Origin: Guillardia theta CCMP2712
Lineage: Eukaryota; Cryptophyceae; Pyrenomonadales; Geminigeraceae
Direction: 5' to 3'
Length of the DNA: 64,000 nt
Assembly: GCF_000315625.1 (NCBI RefSeq)
Contig: NW_005434662.1
Coordinates: 495,988-559,987, forward strand
Under the pieces are notes generated by a model. That model was not told the origin of the DNA. It did no database searches and saw only the letters and a program-made list of their open reading frames with translations. Shown piece after piece: positions 10,251 to 21,432 of the stretch (within the stretch, counting starts at the first letter, position 1; every line of letters starts with the position of its first letter). A program made the position numbers and the translations under genes.

Positions 10251-13200
10251 ATGGCTGGAGAGCTCTTGATCAAGCCGCTGTCTAGTCATGACCGGCTGGT
10301 GGATTTCATGAGCAGGATCCATCTTGCTTCTAAGCACAAGGAGGTGACGCGAGTGAGGAGCTGAGGTCTTGTGCTCTGACATGGCTGCAGCTCGACCTCT
10401 CCGGCTGTTATATCTCGGAGTTCATCGACTACGACGGGGGAGCTGGTTTCAAACACGTGGTGGAGGCCGGTTGGTACACGAGGGGACTGAGAAAGCTCCT
10501 CCTCTCGCACAACAGGCTGTCGACGCTTCCTCCCTCCATCTCTCGACTTTCTTCCCTCACTGTCCTGCAGCTCCAGCAGAACTCCCTCCTTGCGCTCCCG
10601 GAGACTCTCAGCTGCCTGATCAGCCTGGTCGAGATCGACGTCTCCCACAATCTCCTCACTGTGCTGCCCTGCGGCCTCGGCATCCCCGCAGAGCTGGAGA
10701 CGATCGTCACCCATCACAACCCGCTCCTGGCTCCTCCCCCCGAGGTCGTTCGAGGAGGAGCGCAAGTCATCAGTCGATACCTGCGAGGAGTACACCTGGC
10801 TCGGAGGACAGGGGAGCTGTACTGGGAGCAGCTGGGACTGTGCAGCATCGACACGCTGACGGTGATGCTGCCTGACGGGGAGGCGGCGACGCTGCGAGAG
10901 CTCTATCTCGACGACAACCTCCTCGTCGTCTTCAACCCCTCGGTCCTCGCCGAGCTGGCAGCCCTTCGCGTCCTCCGCTGCTGCAACAACTTCCTCACCT
11001 TCCTGCATCCTAACGTTGGGCTCTTCTGCACGCAGCTCGAGCAGCTGACCCTGGACGGCAACCGCCTCTCCCACCTCCCTCACACGCTCGGCACGCTGAC
11101 GGGACTCCTTGCGATCTCTGCGGATAGGAACCCCCACCTGCTGTCTCCTCCCCCGGAGGTGAACGCGCTGCCCTCCTCGGTCAAGATCCGCTTCCTCCAG
11201 CAGATGTCACATGCTGTCTCGCACCAGCACGCTGACCTCTCTGACTTTGGGCTGCAAGCAGTTCCTCCCGATCTACTGGAAAACAGCAGCATCCGCGTCG
11301 TCCTGCTCGGCCACAATCAGATTTCGTCCCTCCCCCCCTCTGTCCAGACTTGGACCTCCCTCGTCGAGCTCTGCTTGCAGGGCAACCGGATCAACAGGCT
11401 CCCTGCTAGCATCGGGTTCTGCACTGCTCTGACTTCCCTCGACCTCCGCCACAACCGTCTGCGCCGGTTGCCTCCGGAGATGGGCAGGATGCGAGCATTG
11501 AACAAGCTCCTCCTCCTCGGCCAGCAGTCCAGCTCTACTCGGGACACGGCTGGTCTACAGCAGGGGTTCATGTGGAGCACGGAGGAGGCTACTGTAGGAC
11601 ACGTTCATAACCTCAGCGGCTGCGACGAGTACGTCTGCCAACCCAACATACCTAAGCTTGTCTGCCCATCCTGCCTCGCTCAAGGGCTGGTCATGGCTGG
11701 GACCTTCGACAGTGAAGAGGTAGAGACTCGGCTGCACGCGTACCTGTCGCAGGAGGAGGAGAGGCAGAGACGGGGGAAACCGTCGGTGGAGTTCCCTACC
11801 GTAGAATGTCCGACGTGCGGCGAGAGGACGCGGCTAAGCGAGCTGAAGGAGCCGAGGAGGAAGGACTCTTCTGCAGTCAGGGAGTGGATCCCTTCCAGGC
11901 TGTGGCATCATGACGTGTGGAGTCCTGAGCTGCCTCAGCAGACGTTCTCCGCCTTCTACACGAGGAGCAGCAGGACAAGAAGCCCTTCGGACAACCGCCA
12001 TATCCCCGACATCATCGAGACGCCTCCCATGCTCGGGGGGGAGGGAGACGCGCATGACACGCAGGCAGTGGTCTCGTACCTGGCCCGCTGCCTGGAGGCT
12101 CGTGGAGGCAGCCTGGCGCTCTCCAACTTTTACCTCCTCCAGTTCCCGCTCGAGGCCCTCGACCTGTCGGGCCTCCGCACGTGCGACGTCAGTCACAACA
12201 GCATCAAGGACCTCCCGACGGATCTCGACCGGCTGACTCGCCTCCGCTCCCTCCGGGTGGACCACAACATCCTTGAGATGCTCCCCCCCGGCCTTCGCTT
12301 CCTGACTTCCCTCACCGAGCTGCTCGCCAACGACAACATGCTCGAAGAAGTCTGCCCGGAGATCGGAGCTTGCGTCCACCTGACAAGGCTGAACCTGCAC
12401 GCGAACAAACTCGTTACTCTTCCCCACACCATCGGCAACTGCTCCCTCCTCACACAGCTCACCATCCACCAGAACAAGATCAAGGTCATTCCCCCCTCCC
12501 TCAGCAACGCCAGCAACATCACCATGCTCGAGCTGGACGGCGGGCCGGAGGACTGCCACTTCGTCTCTCCTCCTCCTCCCATCCCGAGCCAGAGCTCTGC
12601 CAACTTCATGAGGTACCTCAAGGAGCTTTACACCTACTCCAAGGAGAAGAGGCTCTTCACGCCGGGCTACGGGCTAGAGGAGGTGCCAGGCCTTGTCCTC
12701 GAGGCCGCCACGTGTGTGGTGGCGCTGAACTTGGACGCGAACAACATCAGCCAGCTGCCGGAGGAGATCGGTCACTTCACGCTACTGGACGAGCTCTTCT
12801 CCATCTGCGACAACGAGCTTGTCGAGATCCCCGAGAGCGTCGGGAACCTCGTGAGGCTTCGGAGCCTGAGGCTGTCGGGCAACAACCTGACCATGCTGCC
12901 CGACAGCTTGTCAGAGCTTGTCTGCCTCGAAGAGTTCCTGGTGGACCACAACAACCTGCAGGACTTCAACCGCTGCTTCAGCACCATGACCTGCCTCCAC
13001 ACGCTCTCCATCGCCGACAACAACATCAAGGAGGTCTATCCCGAGTTCGGCCTCATCTCCTCCCTCACCTCCCTCAACTTCGTGGACAACCCGGTGGTCC
13101 TACCTGGCCCCGAGGTCAGCACCAGGGTGACGGAGAAGGTGGTCGACTACCTGGGGAGGATCAAGGTGTCTCAGTCGACGGGCTGCCTGGACCTCGCCAA

Positions 13201-16200
13201 CTTGGACCTTTTCTCCCTCAACCATCAGGTCAAGGACGCGTACACTGCACGGGTCATCGACCTCCGCCACAACCACATCGCCGCCCTCCCACACGACTTC
13301 GCCCTGATGGTCCACTGCCAAGAGCTGCTGCTGGACGGGAACCCAATGAGCCACCTGGAGGACTCGATCGGCAAGCTCGTCTCCCTGGAGGTCCTCTCGG
13401 TAGAGAGGATGGCCGACCCCCTTCGGGCCTTCCCGGAGGTCTCGTTCGCCGGGCTGAGGAAGCTGGTAGTGCTCAAGGCAGCGCACAACGAGATCTCCAT
13501 GCTGCCGGACGTGTTCAAGTTCGTTTCCCATGTGGAGTATGTGGACCTCAGCAGCAACATGGTGAGAGTTTGTAAGGGGCTGAAGAGCCTGCGCTGACCC
13601 GCTGTCGCAGTTGACGCAGCTCCCTCCCTCCATGACCAACTGCCGCCAGCTCAAGGTCCTGCTGGTGAACAACAACCGTCTGAAGCAGTTGTTCAAGGGA
13701 TGCAGCAACCTCAAGTCCCTTCACACTCTTGACATCTCTCAGAACAAGCTCACGAGGCTGTCGAGGGGCCTTGGCGGCCTCTACCTCAGCGAGACGCTCA
13801 AGAACTTCGACCTGTCGGGCAACGAGTGGGAGATGCCCCCGGACGAGATCACCTCCAAGGGAGAGCAGTGGATGCTCAAGGTAACGACTAGCACCGAGGG
13901 GCCTCGTGTGTCTCACTTGCTGCTTGCAGTACGTGGGGGAGTTGTGGAAGGCGAAGCTGGCGAACGGGATCAGCCTCTGCAAGTTCAGCCTGTCGAGGGT
14001 GTACGAAGATATCATCCAAGACAACCTGGTAGAGCTGGCGCTGGACGACAACGAAATCTCCATCATACCTCCATCCATCAACCGCCTGAAACGACTCGAG
14101 GATTTCTCCATCCAGAGGAACAAGTGAGCCTCTCGCCTCTCTGCCCTCCTCCTCCTCCTCGCCCCACCAGCTGACTGGCTGTGCAGGCTGACGGAAATCC
14201 CCGAGGAGCTCTGGAACCTCCGGGCCCTCTCAGTGCTGAAACTGGACGACAACAAGATCACCTCGATCTCTCGCAACATCGTCCGACTCGCTTCCACTCT
14301 CACCTGGTTCAGCATCGAAAGAAACTTCGTCACTTCCTTCCCCGTGGAGTTTGCTCAGATGGAGGTCCGTAACCTGCTCCCCTCCTCCCCCCTCTCTGAC
14401 CTCACGATCCTGCTCGCAGATGCTCGAGATCTTCAACTGTTCCACCGCCGGGCTAGACGCTGACGTCAGGCACGCGTATGAATCCGGGCTCGAGACCTTC
14501 ATGGCCTACATGCGAGCATGGTCGACCGTCAAGACCTCCGGCAGGCTGGACCTCAACTGGGACGCGTCGCTTGCCTGGGATCCCTTGCAGGAAATGCCAG
14601 CGCAGCTCTGGAGGTTTGCGGACAGACTGACTGTCTTGTACCTCAACGAAAACTCCATCATGCATCTCCCATACAACATCTTCCTCCTCTACAACCTCAG
14701 GCACTTGTCGTTGGACAAGAACAACATACAAAGCTTGCCCTACTCACTCTGCAGACTGACCGCTCTCGAGGCCCTTTCCCTCCAGGACAACAATGACATG
14801 TACGACCCTCCTTATGACGTCTACCTCGAGTTCGGGCTGCCGGGGATCATGAGCTACCTGAAGGCCCTAGACTCCGCCCCCTCCTCCAGGACCCTGGAGA
14901 TCCAGTCGCTCAAGGTAGGGGAGGACTCGCTCTGTGCTCTGGTAGTGCTGAGCCAGGTTTACAGCTGAACTCCCTCAAGATCAACGACGCCATCCTGACG
15001 ACGCTGGAGAGTCTCAGCCAGAGGAAGGCGAGGGCGGACGTCAGGCTGACTGACGGCCGTCGGCACAACGAGGCGGAGTCGTTGCAGATCGCGCACCGAC
15101 TTGCGCTCATGCACATCAGCTCCCTCAACCTGGACTACAATGAGTTCGACGCCGTCCCCCCCGATGCCCTCAAGTTCACGGACCTCGTGCTGCTGTCGGT
15201 GGCGCACAACAAGGTGGAGTCGCTTACCGACAGGATCAGCGTGCTGAGCAACCTGACGGTTCTGGAGCTAGAGGACAACCTGCTGCAGCACCTTCCCCAG
15301 AGCCTTGAGGGCAACCGCTCGCTGGTGAAGTTGACGCTGAACAGGAACCAGTTCCAGTCCTTCCCCGAAGTCATCTTCGACCTGTCGGGCTTGCAGATCC
15401 TGAACCTTGCGCTGAACCAGATCGAGCTCGTCCCAGAGGCCTTGTGCGAGGCAAACACTGCGCTGAAGCTCCTTGCGCTGCAGCACAATCAGATCCATGC
15501 GCTGCCCAGCAACATCGGGCTCATGGCGAACCTGATCCTACTGGACCTTACTCAGAACCACATCATCTCCCTCCCCTCCAGCATCTCCGCGTGTCAGAGG
15601 CTCAGGGCCCTCTTCCTCTCCGGCAATCCCCTCCCCTCCTTTCCGCGCGACGTCCTCCTCCTCTCAAGGCTGCAGCAGGTCCTGTTCCTCTCGAGCCTCT
15701 CCCGCCTCCCTGACCCTCCTTGCGCAGTTGCGATGCTCCAGCACACAACTCTCCGGCGTGCCTCCTGAGCTGGGGCTGCTGACTTGTCTCAAGGAGCTGC
15801 TCCTCTCCGACAACGAGCGGCTGGTATGGCCGACCCCGGACGTTCTTGAGCAGCCCATTCAAGACGTCCTCTCCTACCTCCGTACTTACCTGGAAGCGGA
15901 GGAGGAGGAGGACGGGGGTCAGAGCGGCGCTTCAGGCCCTGAGACGCGGGGGGTCAGCGTTGACTCCTTCCTCGCCCACAACGCCCGACTGGCCGAGCTG
16001 ATGGTCGAGCTGCAGGAGCTGACGCTGGAGCTGGAGGAGAAGCAGAAGGAGCTGGCGAAGCACACGAGGATAGGGAACAAGTCCAAGGTCGCGGAGCTGC
16101 AGGGGGTGGTGGACGAGCTAAACTACGAGAGGCAAATGCTGGCCCACGAGCTGAGAGAGACGGAGGAGCTGGGAAAGTTGGACGAGAACCTCCTGCTGAT

Positions 16201-16255
16201 CGAGGCTGAGCTTTCAAAGATGGAGAACCCAGCCGAGGACTCGGACTCGGACTAG
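10251..16255 (+). CDS. Giant leucine-rich-repeat protein B
   Basis: Eight exons (10251-10343, 10391-13561, 13611-13880, 13930-14123, 14187-14364, 14420-14914, 14965-15678, 15728-16255) join in frame to about 1880 residues. Long runs of LRRs (LxxLxLxxNxIxxLPxxI) are broken at regular spacing by a linker module: APPPEVVRGG, SPPPEVNALP, SPPPPIPSQSS, LPGPEVSTRV, MPPDEITSKG and DPPYDVYLEFG. Each is followed by a YL/FL helix and a new LDLS-like LRR cap. Around residues 400-480 an insertion carries CPSC and CPTC knuckles, a possible zinc ribbon. The C-terminus (about 1770-1880) is a charged coiled coil ending in an acidic SDSD tail. ATG 10251 is inferred; because the first exon starts inside a linker module, a fusion with the upstream LRR gene cannot be excluded. 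Role unknown; a scaffold is likely. Confidence 0.75.
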
Positions 16256-16455
16256 GAGGACGAGGGGGGTGGCAGGGGAGCAAGGAGAGGGCAAGGGACG
16301 AGGAAAAAAGGGAATGGTGGGAAGTAGAGGGGGTAGGGAAGGTGAGGGCGATGGAAAGGTTGTTGTACAGACTGCAAGGTTTGCAATGTAAACTATGAAA
16401 GAATGAATGTGAAAAGAATACAAGCAGACGCATCGCCGGAGGGGACGTGAGCCCG

Positions 16456-19400
16456 TCACCTGGCCCCACTGGGAGTCAAGAAGCAGGAGGGAACAACGTA
16501 ATCCTCCGACACGTCCCGCCATTCCTCCACCGCCATGACTCGCAACTCGTACTCCCTGCCCTCCTCCAGCTGTATCGCCTCCGCGTTCAACTTGCTCTGG
16601 AAGGTCCTCTGCGACGGGTCCCAGGCAAACAGCACCGTCCGCACCTCCTTCTCCAGCCCTGACCGCAGCTCCATGTAGCGCATGCCCAGCGTGTACAGGT
16701 TGCTCCCTTGCCGGTTGATCTCTCCTGCCTGCCCGATCACGTACTCGCCCAGGGCCCTCGCGTCCACCTCGATGGTGTCAAAGTTTGACTTGGGAGCGCG
16801 GAAAGCTCGAGTGCCGTAGGAGGTCGGCAGTCCAGCCTCGCACTTCAAGGAGAATGTAGTCTTCACCCTCCACAGGTTGCTGTGCTCGAACTTCAGCCCC
16901 TTCTCCCCCAGATACACTGCAGTGATGACGTCATGCGCCTGCAAGTAGGTCAACCCATCCGGCGAGTTCTGTGCCAGGAGGGCTTGGATCTTAGGCCACA
17001 TGACCGGGTCGCTGCTCGCCACGTCTTCAGCTGTCAGGCCCCGGACGTCCACTAGGTCATATCTAGCGTAGGCGTCCAGAAGCACTTGAATGGTCTCCAG
17101 GAAGTGCCCGAAGCTCCCGGCGATCTCCTCCCTCAGCTCCGCGAGTCTCCGCGCTCCCAGCCCCTTCCGGATCTCCCTGCTCGTCTCCCAGTGCGACAGC
17201 CAGCTGTCCAGCTTCCTCGTCGTCCTGCGGCCGTAGGCGTTCTGCAAGCCATGCTGAGTGGTAGGGGGACCGGAGTTGTCTACCGCAAGAGAGATGGCGC
17301 CTTGAGTCGCGAGATGCAAGGGAGTGCAAAGGTTGCGATCGAGCAAGTTCACGTCCGCGCCTCCTTCAAGCAGCACGTAGCAGATGCTCTCCAGGCCACA
17401 CTGAGCCGCCAGATGCAGCGCGGACATCCCGTCCGTCTCCTCCAGGGAGTCTACGTCGAGTTTGAGCTTACCCTTGCTCAGAATCATCTTCACAGCTCCT
17501 TCCTGCCCCATCTTGACCGAGTAGTGCAGCGGCTCGATGCCCAGAAGGTCCCGAGCTCGCACGTCCGCTCGAGCATCGAGCAGGAGGCCGATCAGATCAG
17601 AAGTGCCGTTGACGCAGGCCACGTGCAAGGGGGTCCGGCCCAAGTCATCGGCATGACTGAAATCGGCCCTCATCTCCACCAGCACCTTCACGACCGCCGA
17701 CCGGCCGGCAGCACACGCTTGATGCAGAGGCGTCCAGCCCATGGGGTGCCGGAGGGTGCGGAACTCTTGAACCACTTCCTTCTTGCGGAGTTTCGGTGCC
17801 ACGTCACCGGGGGCGTCGCCCTTGATCCACAAGGTCGAGCTGGCAGCATACTGAAGTGGTAGGCGAACGAGCTTAGGTAGGCGCTGCTCAGCTGGAGCCT
17901 TGCTGGACCGACCAACCGGCTCACCTCCAACAGGAAATTCAGCTCCAATGATATCAAGCTCTAGATCCCTCGATCGGCTGAGAGCACGAACAGCATGATA
18001 CCTTCCGAGCGCTGCTGCGCGATGCAGAGCGCTCTCTCCATGCTTGTTCAGCGCGTTGACGTTGACGCCATACTGAATTGCCAGCTGGACACAGGCTGGC
18101 CCTCTGGCCTCGTGCTCTACAGCAAGGTGCAAGATGGTCTCATTGTCTGCAGTGAGACAAAGGACGAGGTCAGGGTCATGGTCCAACAGGAGCTGCATCG
18201 TTGCAACGTGGCCATTCTTGGCTGCTCGATGGACGGCGGTGTGGCAGACCTTGTGGTCTCCGATCCAAGGATCGACGTCGAAGCAGGCGAGGAGGGAGGC
18301 AACAATCTCCTCCAGCCCTCTCTCAGCAGCGAGCATCAGAGGCGTGATTCCGTGCGGGTCAGTTAGGTTGACGTCGATGCCGTAGAAACCGACGTGCCGG
18401 ATGTCATCCGTGTGCGGGTGAATTACGCACAGGGGAGCTGCTTCCGGAGCTGCGAGGTCCCAGACTCTGACACCCGAGTCAGGGGTCGAAGAGGCGATGA
18501 CCAGGCACTTGTCACGATAGGAAGCAAACTGAATGTCGTAGACCGGGCCTCTGTGAGCGTTCTCACCATCTTCCTCCCCACAGAAGGTCTTGTAAGGGCC
18601 CTTGGTGAGCCCTTCCGCTGTCTTCAGCCTCCACAGGAAAATCTCTCCGGTCCCCGAACCTGAGATGATCACCTCGTAGACTCTCTCCTCGAAGACAGGG
18701 TAGCGGAATTTCTTGGACTTGGCGCACATGACGGCGCTGTCGTGGCCCTTGTAGATTCTTGTCTTCTGCGTGTCGAGGTCCAAGATGCGGAAAGTCCTGT
18801 CGTTGGAAGCGGTGAGGAGGATAGTGGACGTCAGCTGGATCGAGTTGATCGACGATCCTTGATGGAAGGTGAAGTACTTGAGCAGGCTCCCTCCTGACAG
18901 GGACCAGACAAAACAGATTCCCATGCGAGAGCCGTGCACAACCCGGTCGGAGGCGACATCCAGATCCACTGAGACCACAGGGCTGGGGAACTGATTCGGC
19001 CGCGTGTCTTGATAGACGCGGATGCACCTCGCTGTGTTCGCATCCCACAACCTCACTGTCGTGTCTTCAGAGCCGCTCACCAGATACTTACCTGGGGTTG
19101 TGCTCTCCGAGCTCTGCACCTTGACGCACGTGATCGCTCCCGTATGACCGGAGAACACCCTCGTCACTTCCTCCAACCCCCTGATGAAGTTGCAAGGCTG
19201 AGACTGCTGAGTCGTCAGGCTCGTCATCTGAATGGAGCCGTCGGTGCTTCCCGTTATGATCCTGTCCTGAATGATCTGCATCCCACGCACGACGTTGTGA
19301 TCTTCTGACTGCCGGACGAGCAGTCGGCTCCGTTCGAGCTTCAGCCAGCCTTCGCTGTACTCAAGGCCCGTTACTCGGATGGTGCTGTCATCAGAGGCCG

Positions 19401-20826
19401 AGATAACAGCGCTCGTCGATAGCAGATGCTCCACCACTCTCGCCTGCCCGAGCATACACGCTGCATGTAGCGGAGTAGAGCCTGCCAAGTTCGTCTGCAG
19501 GACGTTTGCCCACCTCTTGGCCAGCAGCTGAACAGCCTCAGCCCTTCCCTGCTCCACTGCCATGAACAGAGGCGTCAGAAAGTTCGTGTCGCTCATGTCC
19601 ACCATGCATCCCGCGCCATGTGGGAACGGGTCGAGGATGTACTCGATGACCTTCAGCTGGTTGAAGATGGCCGCGTAATGCAGCGGCGTCTTTCCGTCCT
19701 TGTTGAGGGCGTCAGCTTCGATCTCAGGAGCTCCATCCGACCCGCGCACGAACTGCCTGACGGCCAGGAGGTCCCCTTTAGCAGCCGCCCAGTGCAAGGG
19801 ATCCGGGAACTCCATGTAGTTTTCCCACGGTGAAACCTGCTTCTTCTGCACGACCATCTTGCTACCGAACTCGCTCTCCACGAATGATATGTTCATGTTC
19901 TGAACGGCATCGGCGAAGCCACTCAGGATCTTGCGGTTGGAGGACTGGTGCGCTCGATCCTTGGCGCTGCTCTCGAACCTTCTCAACAGGGCCACGAACT
20001 CCTCGAAATCGAGCTCGGAGTCGTCGGACTTGTCTCCGTCTGCAAGGAGGGCGCGCAGCTGGTCGCTGGAGAGTTTGATGCCTAGCTTCTCCAGCGCTAC
20101 CCCGAGTTCAAAAGGGTCTATCTGTCCGCTGTTGTCAAAATCAATCTCGTTGAACTGCTTCCTGTAGTTCACAAGGTTCTCAACGTCTTCCGGCCACTCA
20201 CAATCGTCTAGCAGCTTCTGAGGCAGCTCGTATTGTTTCCCCAGTGTCAACTTCAGCATTTCAGTCTTCTGCCTCGTCTCCTCGTCGATTTGTTCTTCTT
20301 CGCGCGTATCCTCATAGAAGCTGGCCTCCCAACTTTGCATCCTCTTTTGATTCTGCATCTGCTGCTCTTGTTCATTTCTCATCCTTTCCTCTTCAAGCTG
20401 TCTCTTCACTCTCAATCGCTCTTCTTCCACTCTCTTCTTACGCTCCTGCTCTTCCAGCTCCGCTTGTCGTGCTTGTACCTCATACTTGTCGAATTCCTGT
20501 GCTGCTTGTGATTCTCCATGGACTTGTGCGAACTCCTTGGCAAGAAACTTCGCGTTGCCAATAGGAATAAATCTCTCTTGCGTTGTTGATTCTGGGTTGT
20601 ACCCCTTTTCTACTACATCGTAAGAACGCAGCGGCACCTCGTCACCTGGATTCACAAACACACCACCAACACGGCGCGACCGCATTCGTTCAAGAGCCTC
20701 ATTGAGGCCGAGCCTCCTGCTTGGCACTTTTTGTGCGTTACTATCAGCAAGAAAATTAGGTTGCTCCGCAACTTCATGGGCAAGATCAGGATCAAGCGAT
20801 CGCTGGGCGATGTATCGCTCCACCAT
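16456..20826 (-). CDS. Coiled-coil / EF-hand / ankyrin / WD40 / ankyrin protein
   Basis: One uninterrupted frame of about 1456 residues (1475 if read from the upstream ATG at 20883). Using that longer numbering: charged coiled coil at about 120-215; two EF-hand loops at about 245-260 (DFDNSGQIDPFE) and 282-295 (DGDKSDDSELDFEE); ankyrin repeats at about 355-495; WD40 repeats at about 495-825 (e.g. LVSGSEDTTVRLWD, LLTASNDRTFRILD); then more ankyrin repeats at about 835-1300 (GWTPLHQACAAGRSAVVKVL). A C-terminal region of about 170 residues is not recognised. The first 19 codons look like intron ending in CCCCAG, so I prefer the start at MVERYIAQ (20826); a 5' exon may be missing. Calcium-regulated scaffolding is plausible but inferred. 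It converges with LRR-B, 200 bp apart. The absence of introns contrasts with its neighbours. Confidence 0.8.
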   Translation of the reverse strand: MVERYIAQRSLDPDLAHEVAEQPNFLADSNAQKVPSRRLGLNEALERMRSRRVGGVFVNPGDEVPLRSYDVVEKGYNPESTTQERFIPIGNAKFLAKEFAQVHGESQAAQEFDKYEVQARQAELEEQERKKRVEEERLRVKRQLEEERMRNEQEQQMQNQKRMQSWEASFYEDTREEEQIDEETRQKTEMLKLTLGKQYELPQKLLDDCEWPEDVENLVNYRKQFNEIDFDNSGQIDPFELGVALEKLGIKLSSDQLRALLADGDKSDDSELDFEEFVALLRRFESSAKDRAHQSSNRKILSGFADAVQNMNISFVESEFGSKMVVQKKQVSPWENYMEFPDPLHWAAAKGDLLAVRQFVRGSDGAPEIEADALNKDGKTPLHYAAIFNQLKVIEYILDPFPHGAGCMVDMSDTNFLTPLFMAVEQGRAEAVQLLAKRWANVLQTNLAGSTPLHAACMLGQARVVEHLLSTSAVISASDDSTIRVTGLEYSEGWLKLERSRLLVRQSEDHNVVRGMQIIQDRIITGSTDGSIQMTSLTTQQSQPCNFIRGLEEVTRVFSGHTGAITCVKVQSSESTTPGKYLVSGSEDTTVRLWDANTARCIRVYQDTRPNQFPSPVVSVDLDVASDRVVHGSRMGICFVWSLSGGSLLKYFTFHQGSSINSIQLTSTILLTASNDRTFRILDLDTQKTRIYKGHDSAVMCAKSKKFRYPVFEERVYEVIISGSGTGEIFLWRLKTAEGLTKGPYKTFCGEEDGENAHRGPVYDIQFASYRDKCLVIASSTPDSGVRVWDLAAPEAAPLCVIHPHTDDIRHVGFYGIDVNLTDPHGITPLMLAAERGLEEIVASLLACFDVDPWIGDHKVCHTAVHRAAKNGHVATMQLLLDHDPDLVLCLTADNETILHLAVEHEARGPACVQLAIQYGVNVNALNKHGESALHRAAALGRYHAVRALSRSRDLELDIIGAEFPVGGEPVGRSSKAPAEQRLPKLVRLPLQYAASSTLWIKGDAPGDVAPKLRKKEVVQEFRTLRHPMGWTPLHQACAAGRSAVVKVLVEMRADFSHADDLGRTPLHVACVNGTSDLIGLLLDARADVRARDLLGIEPLHYSVKMGQEGAVKMILSKGKLKLDVDSLEETDGMSALHLAAQCGLESICYVLLEGGADVNLLDRNLCTPLHLATQGAISLAVDNSGPPTTQHGLQNAYGRRTTRKLDSWLSHWETSREIRKGLGARRLAELREEIAGSFGHFLETIQVLLDAYARYDLVDVRGLTAEDVASSDPVMWPKIQALLAQNSPDGLTYLQAHDVITAVYLGEKGLKFEHSNLWRVKTTFSLKCEAGLPTSYGTRAFRAPKSNFDTIEVDARALGEYVIGQAGEINRQGSNLYTLGMRYMELRSGLEKEVRTVLFAWDPSQRTFQSKLNAEAIQLEEGREYELRVMAVEEWRDVSEDYVVPSCFLTPSGAR

Positions 20827-20883
20827 GTCAGCGAACTTGAGCTGGGGTTTACAAAAAACCGCTAAAAGAAATGCATGAAGCAA

Positions 20884-21432
20884 GCACAGGTGTCATATGG
20901 CATCCTCAGGAAGCTTGTCTTTGTAGAGGCACACCCCTGATCATCGTGACCTTCTCGCCATATCCTTCATCTTCACCTGGCCTCCTTCTCCTCCTCTCGT
21001 TTCCTCTCTTCCGTTTCCTCATCACGTTCACGATGCACCTCACATAGCATGGCATCGCCTGCCTGTTTAAACTTAACGCCCGAACTTTTTAATTCTGAAA
21101 GTTCGGCGGAAGGTTAGAATTATTGGACGTCTTGTACTAAAGTTTATGATATGAAAACTTTCAAAGTTTAGGAGCTGAGCCCGGCGTTCAACGTTTGCCG
21201 GGCCGCGATTCCCGCCGATGCTTCGGAAGACTTGAGGTTGAACTTAGTCTCCGTCTATCAGTCGGGGCAGCTACACGAGTTTAAAGTCTCTTTACTCATA
21301 GTTAAGTTAAAAATCAGAACGAGGACAATCAGGAGAGACGAGGCCCCCGATAAAGTATGAGTGCTTGTTTTACAGTGGCCCGAGAATCAGCTTGCAACAG
21401 CTGTTTAATGTTCAACAAAAAAAGTACAATCT
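20884..21432. other. Intergenic, no gene seen
   Basis: AT-rich with GTTCGG/CCGGGC patches (GAGCCCGGCGTTCAACG near 21,180) resembling the dispersed repeats elsewhere in the window. It should contain the promoter of the minus-strand EF-hand/ankyrin gene. Confidence 0.35.

Noticed and set aside
10009-10269. Plus-strand frame with poly-Ala and poly-Asp runs
   Set aside because: It is the translation of the CTG/GAT microsatellite with no flanking domain; more likely UTR or intergenic DNA.
12370-13575. 401-codon frame on the + strand within LRR-B
   Set aside because: Shadow frame of the GC-rich LRR exon; Arg/Pro/Gln-rich translation without repeats, while the LRR frame is continuous and conserved.
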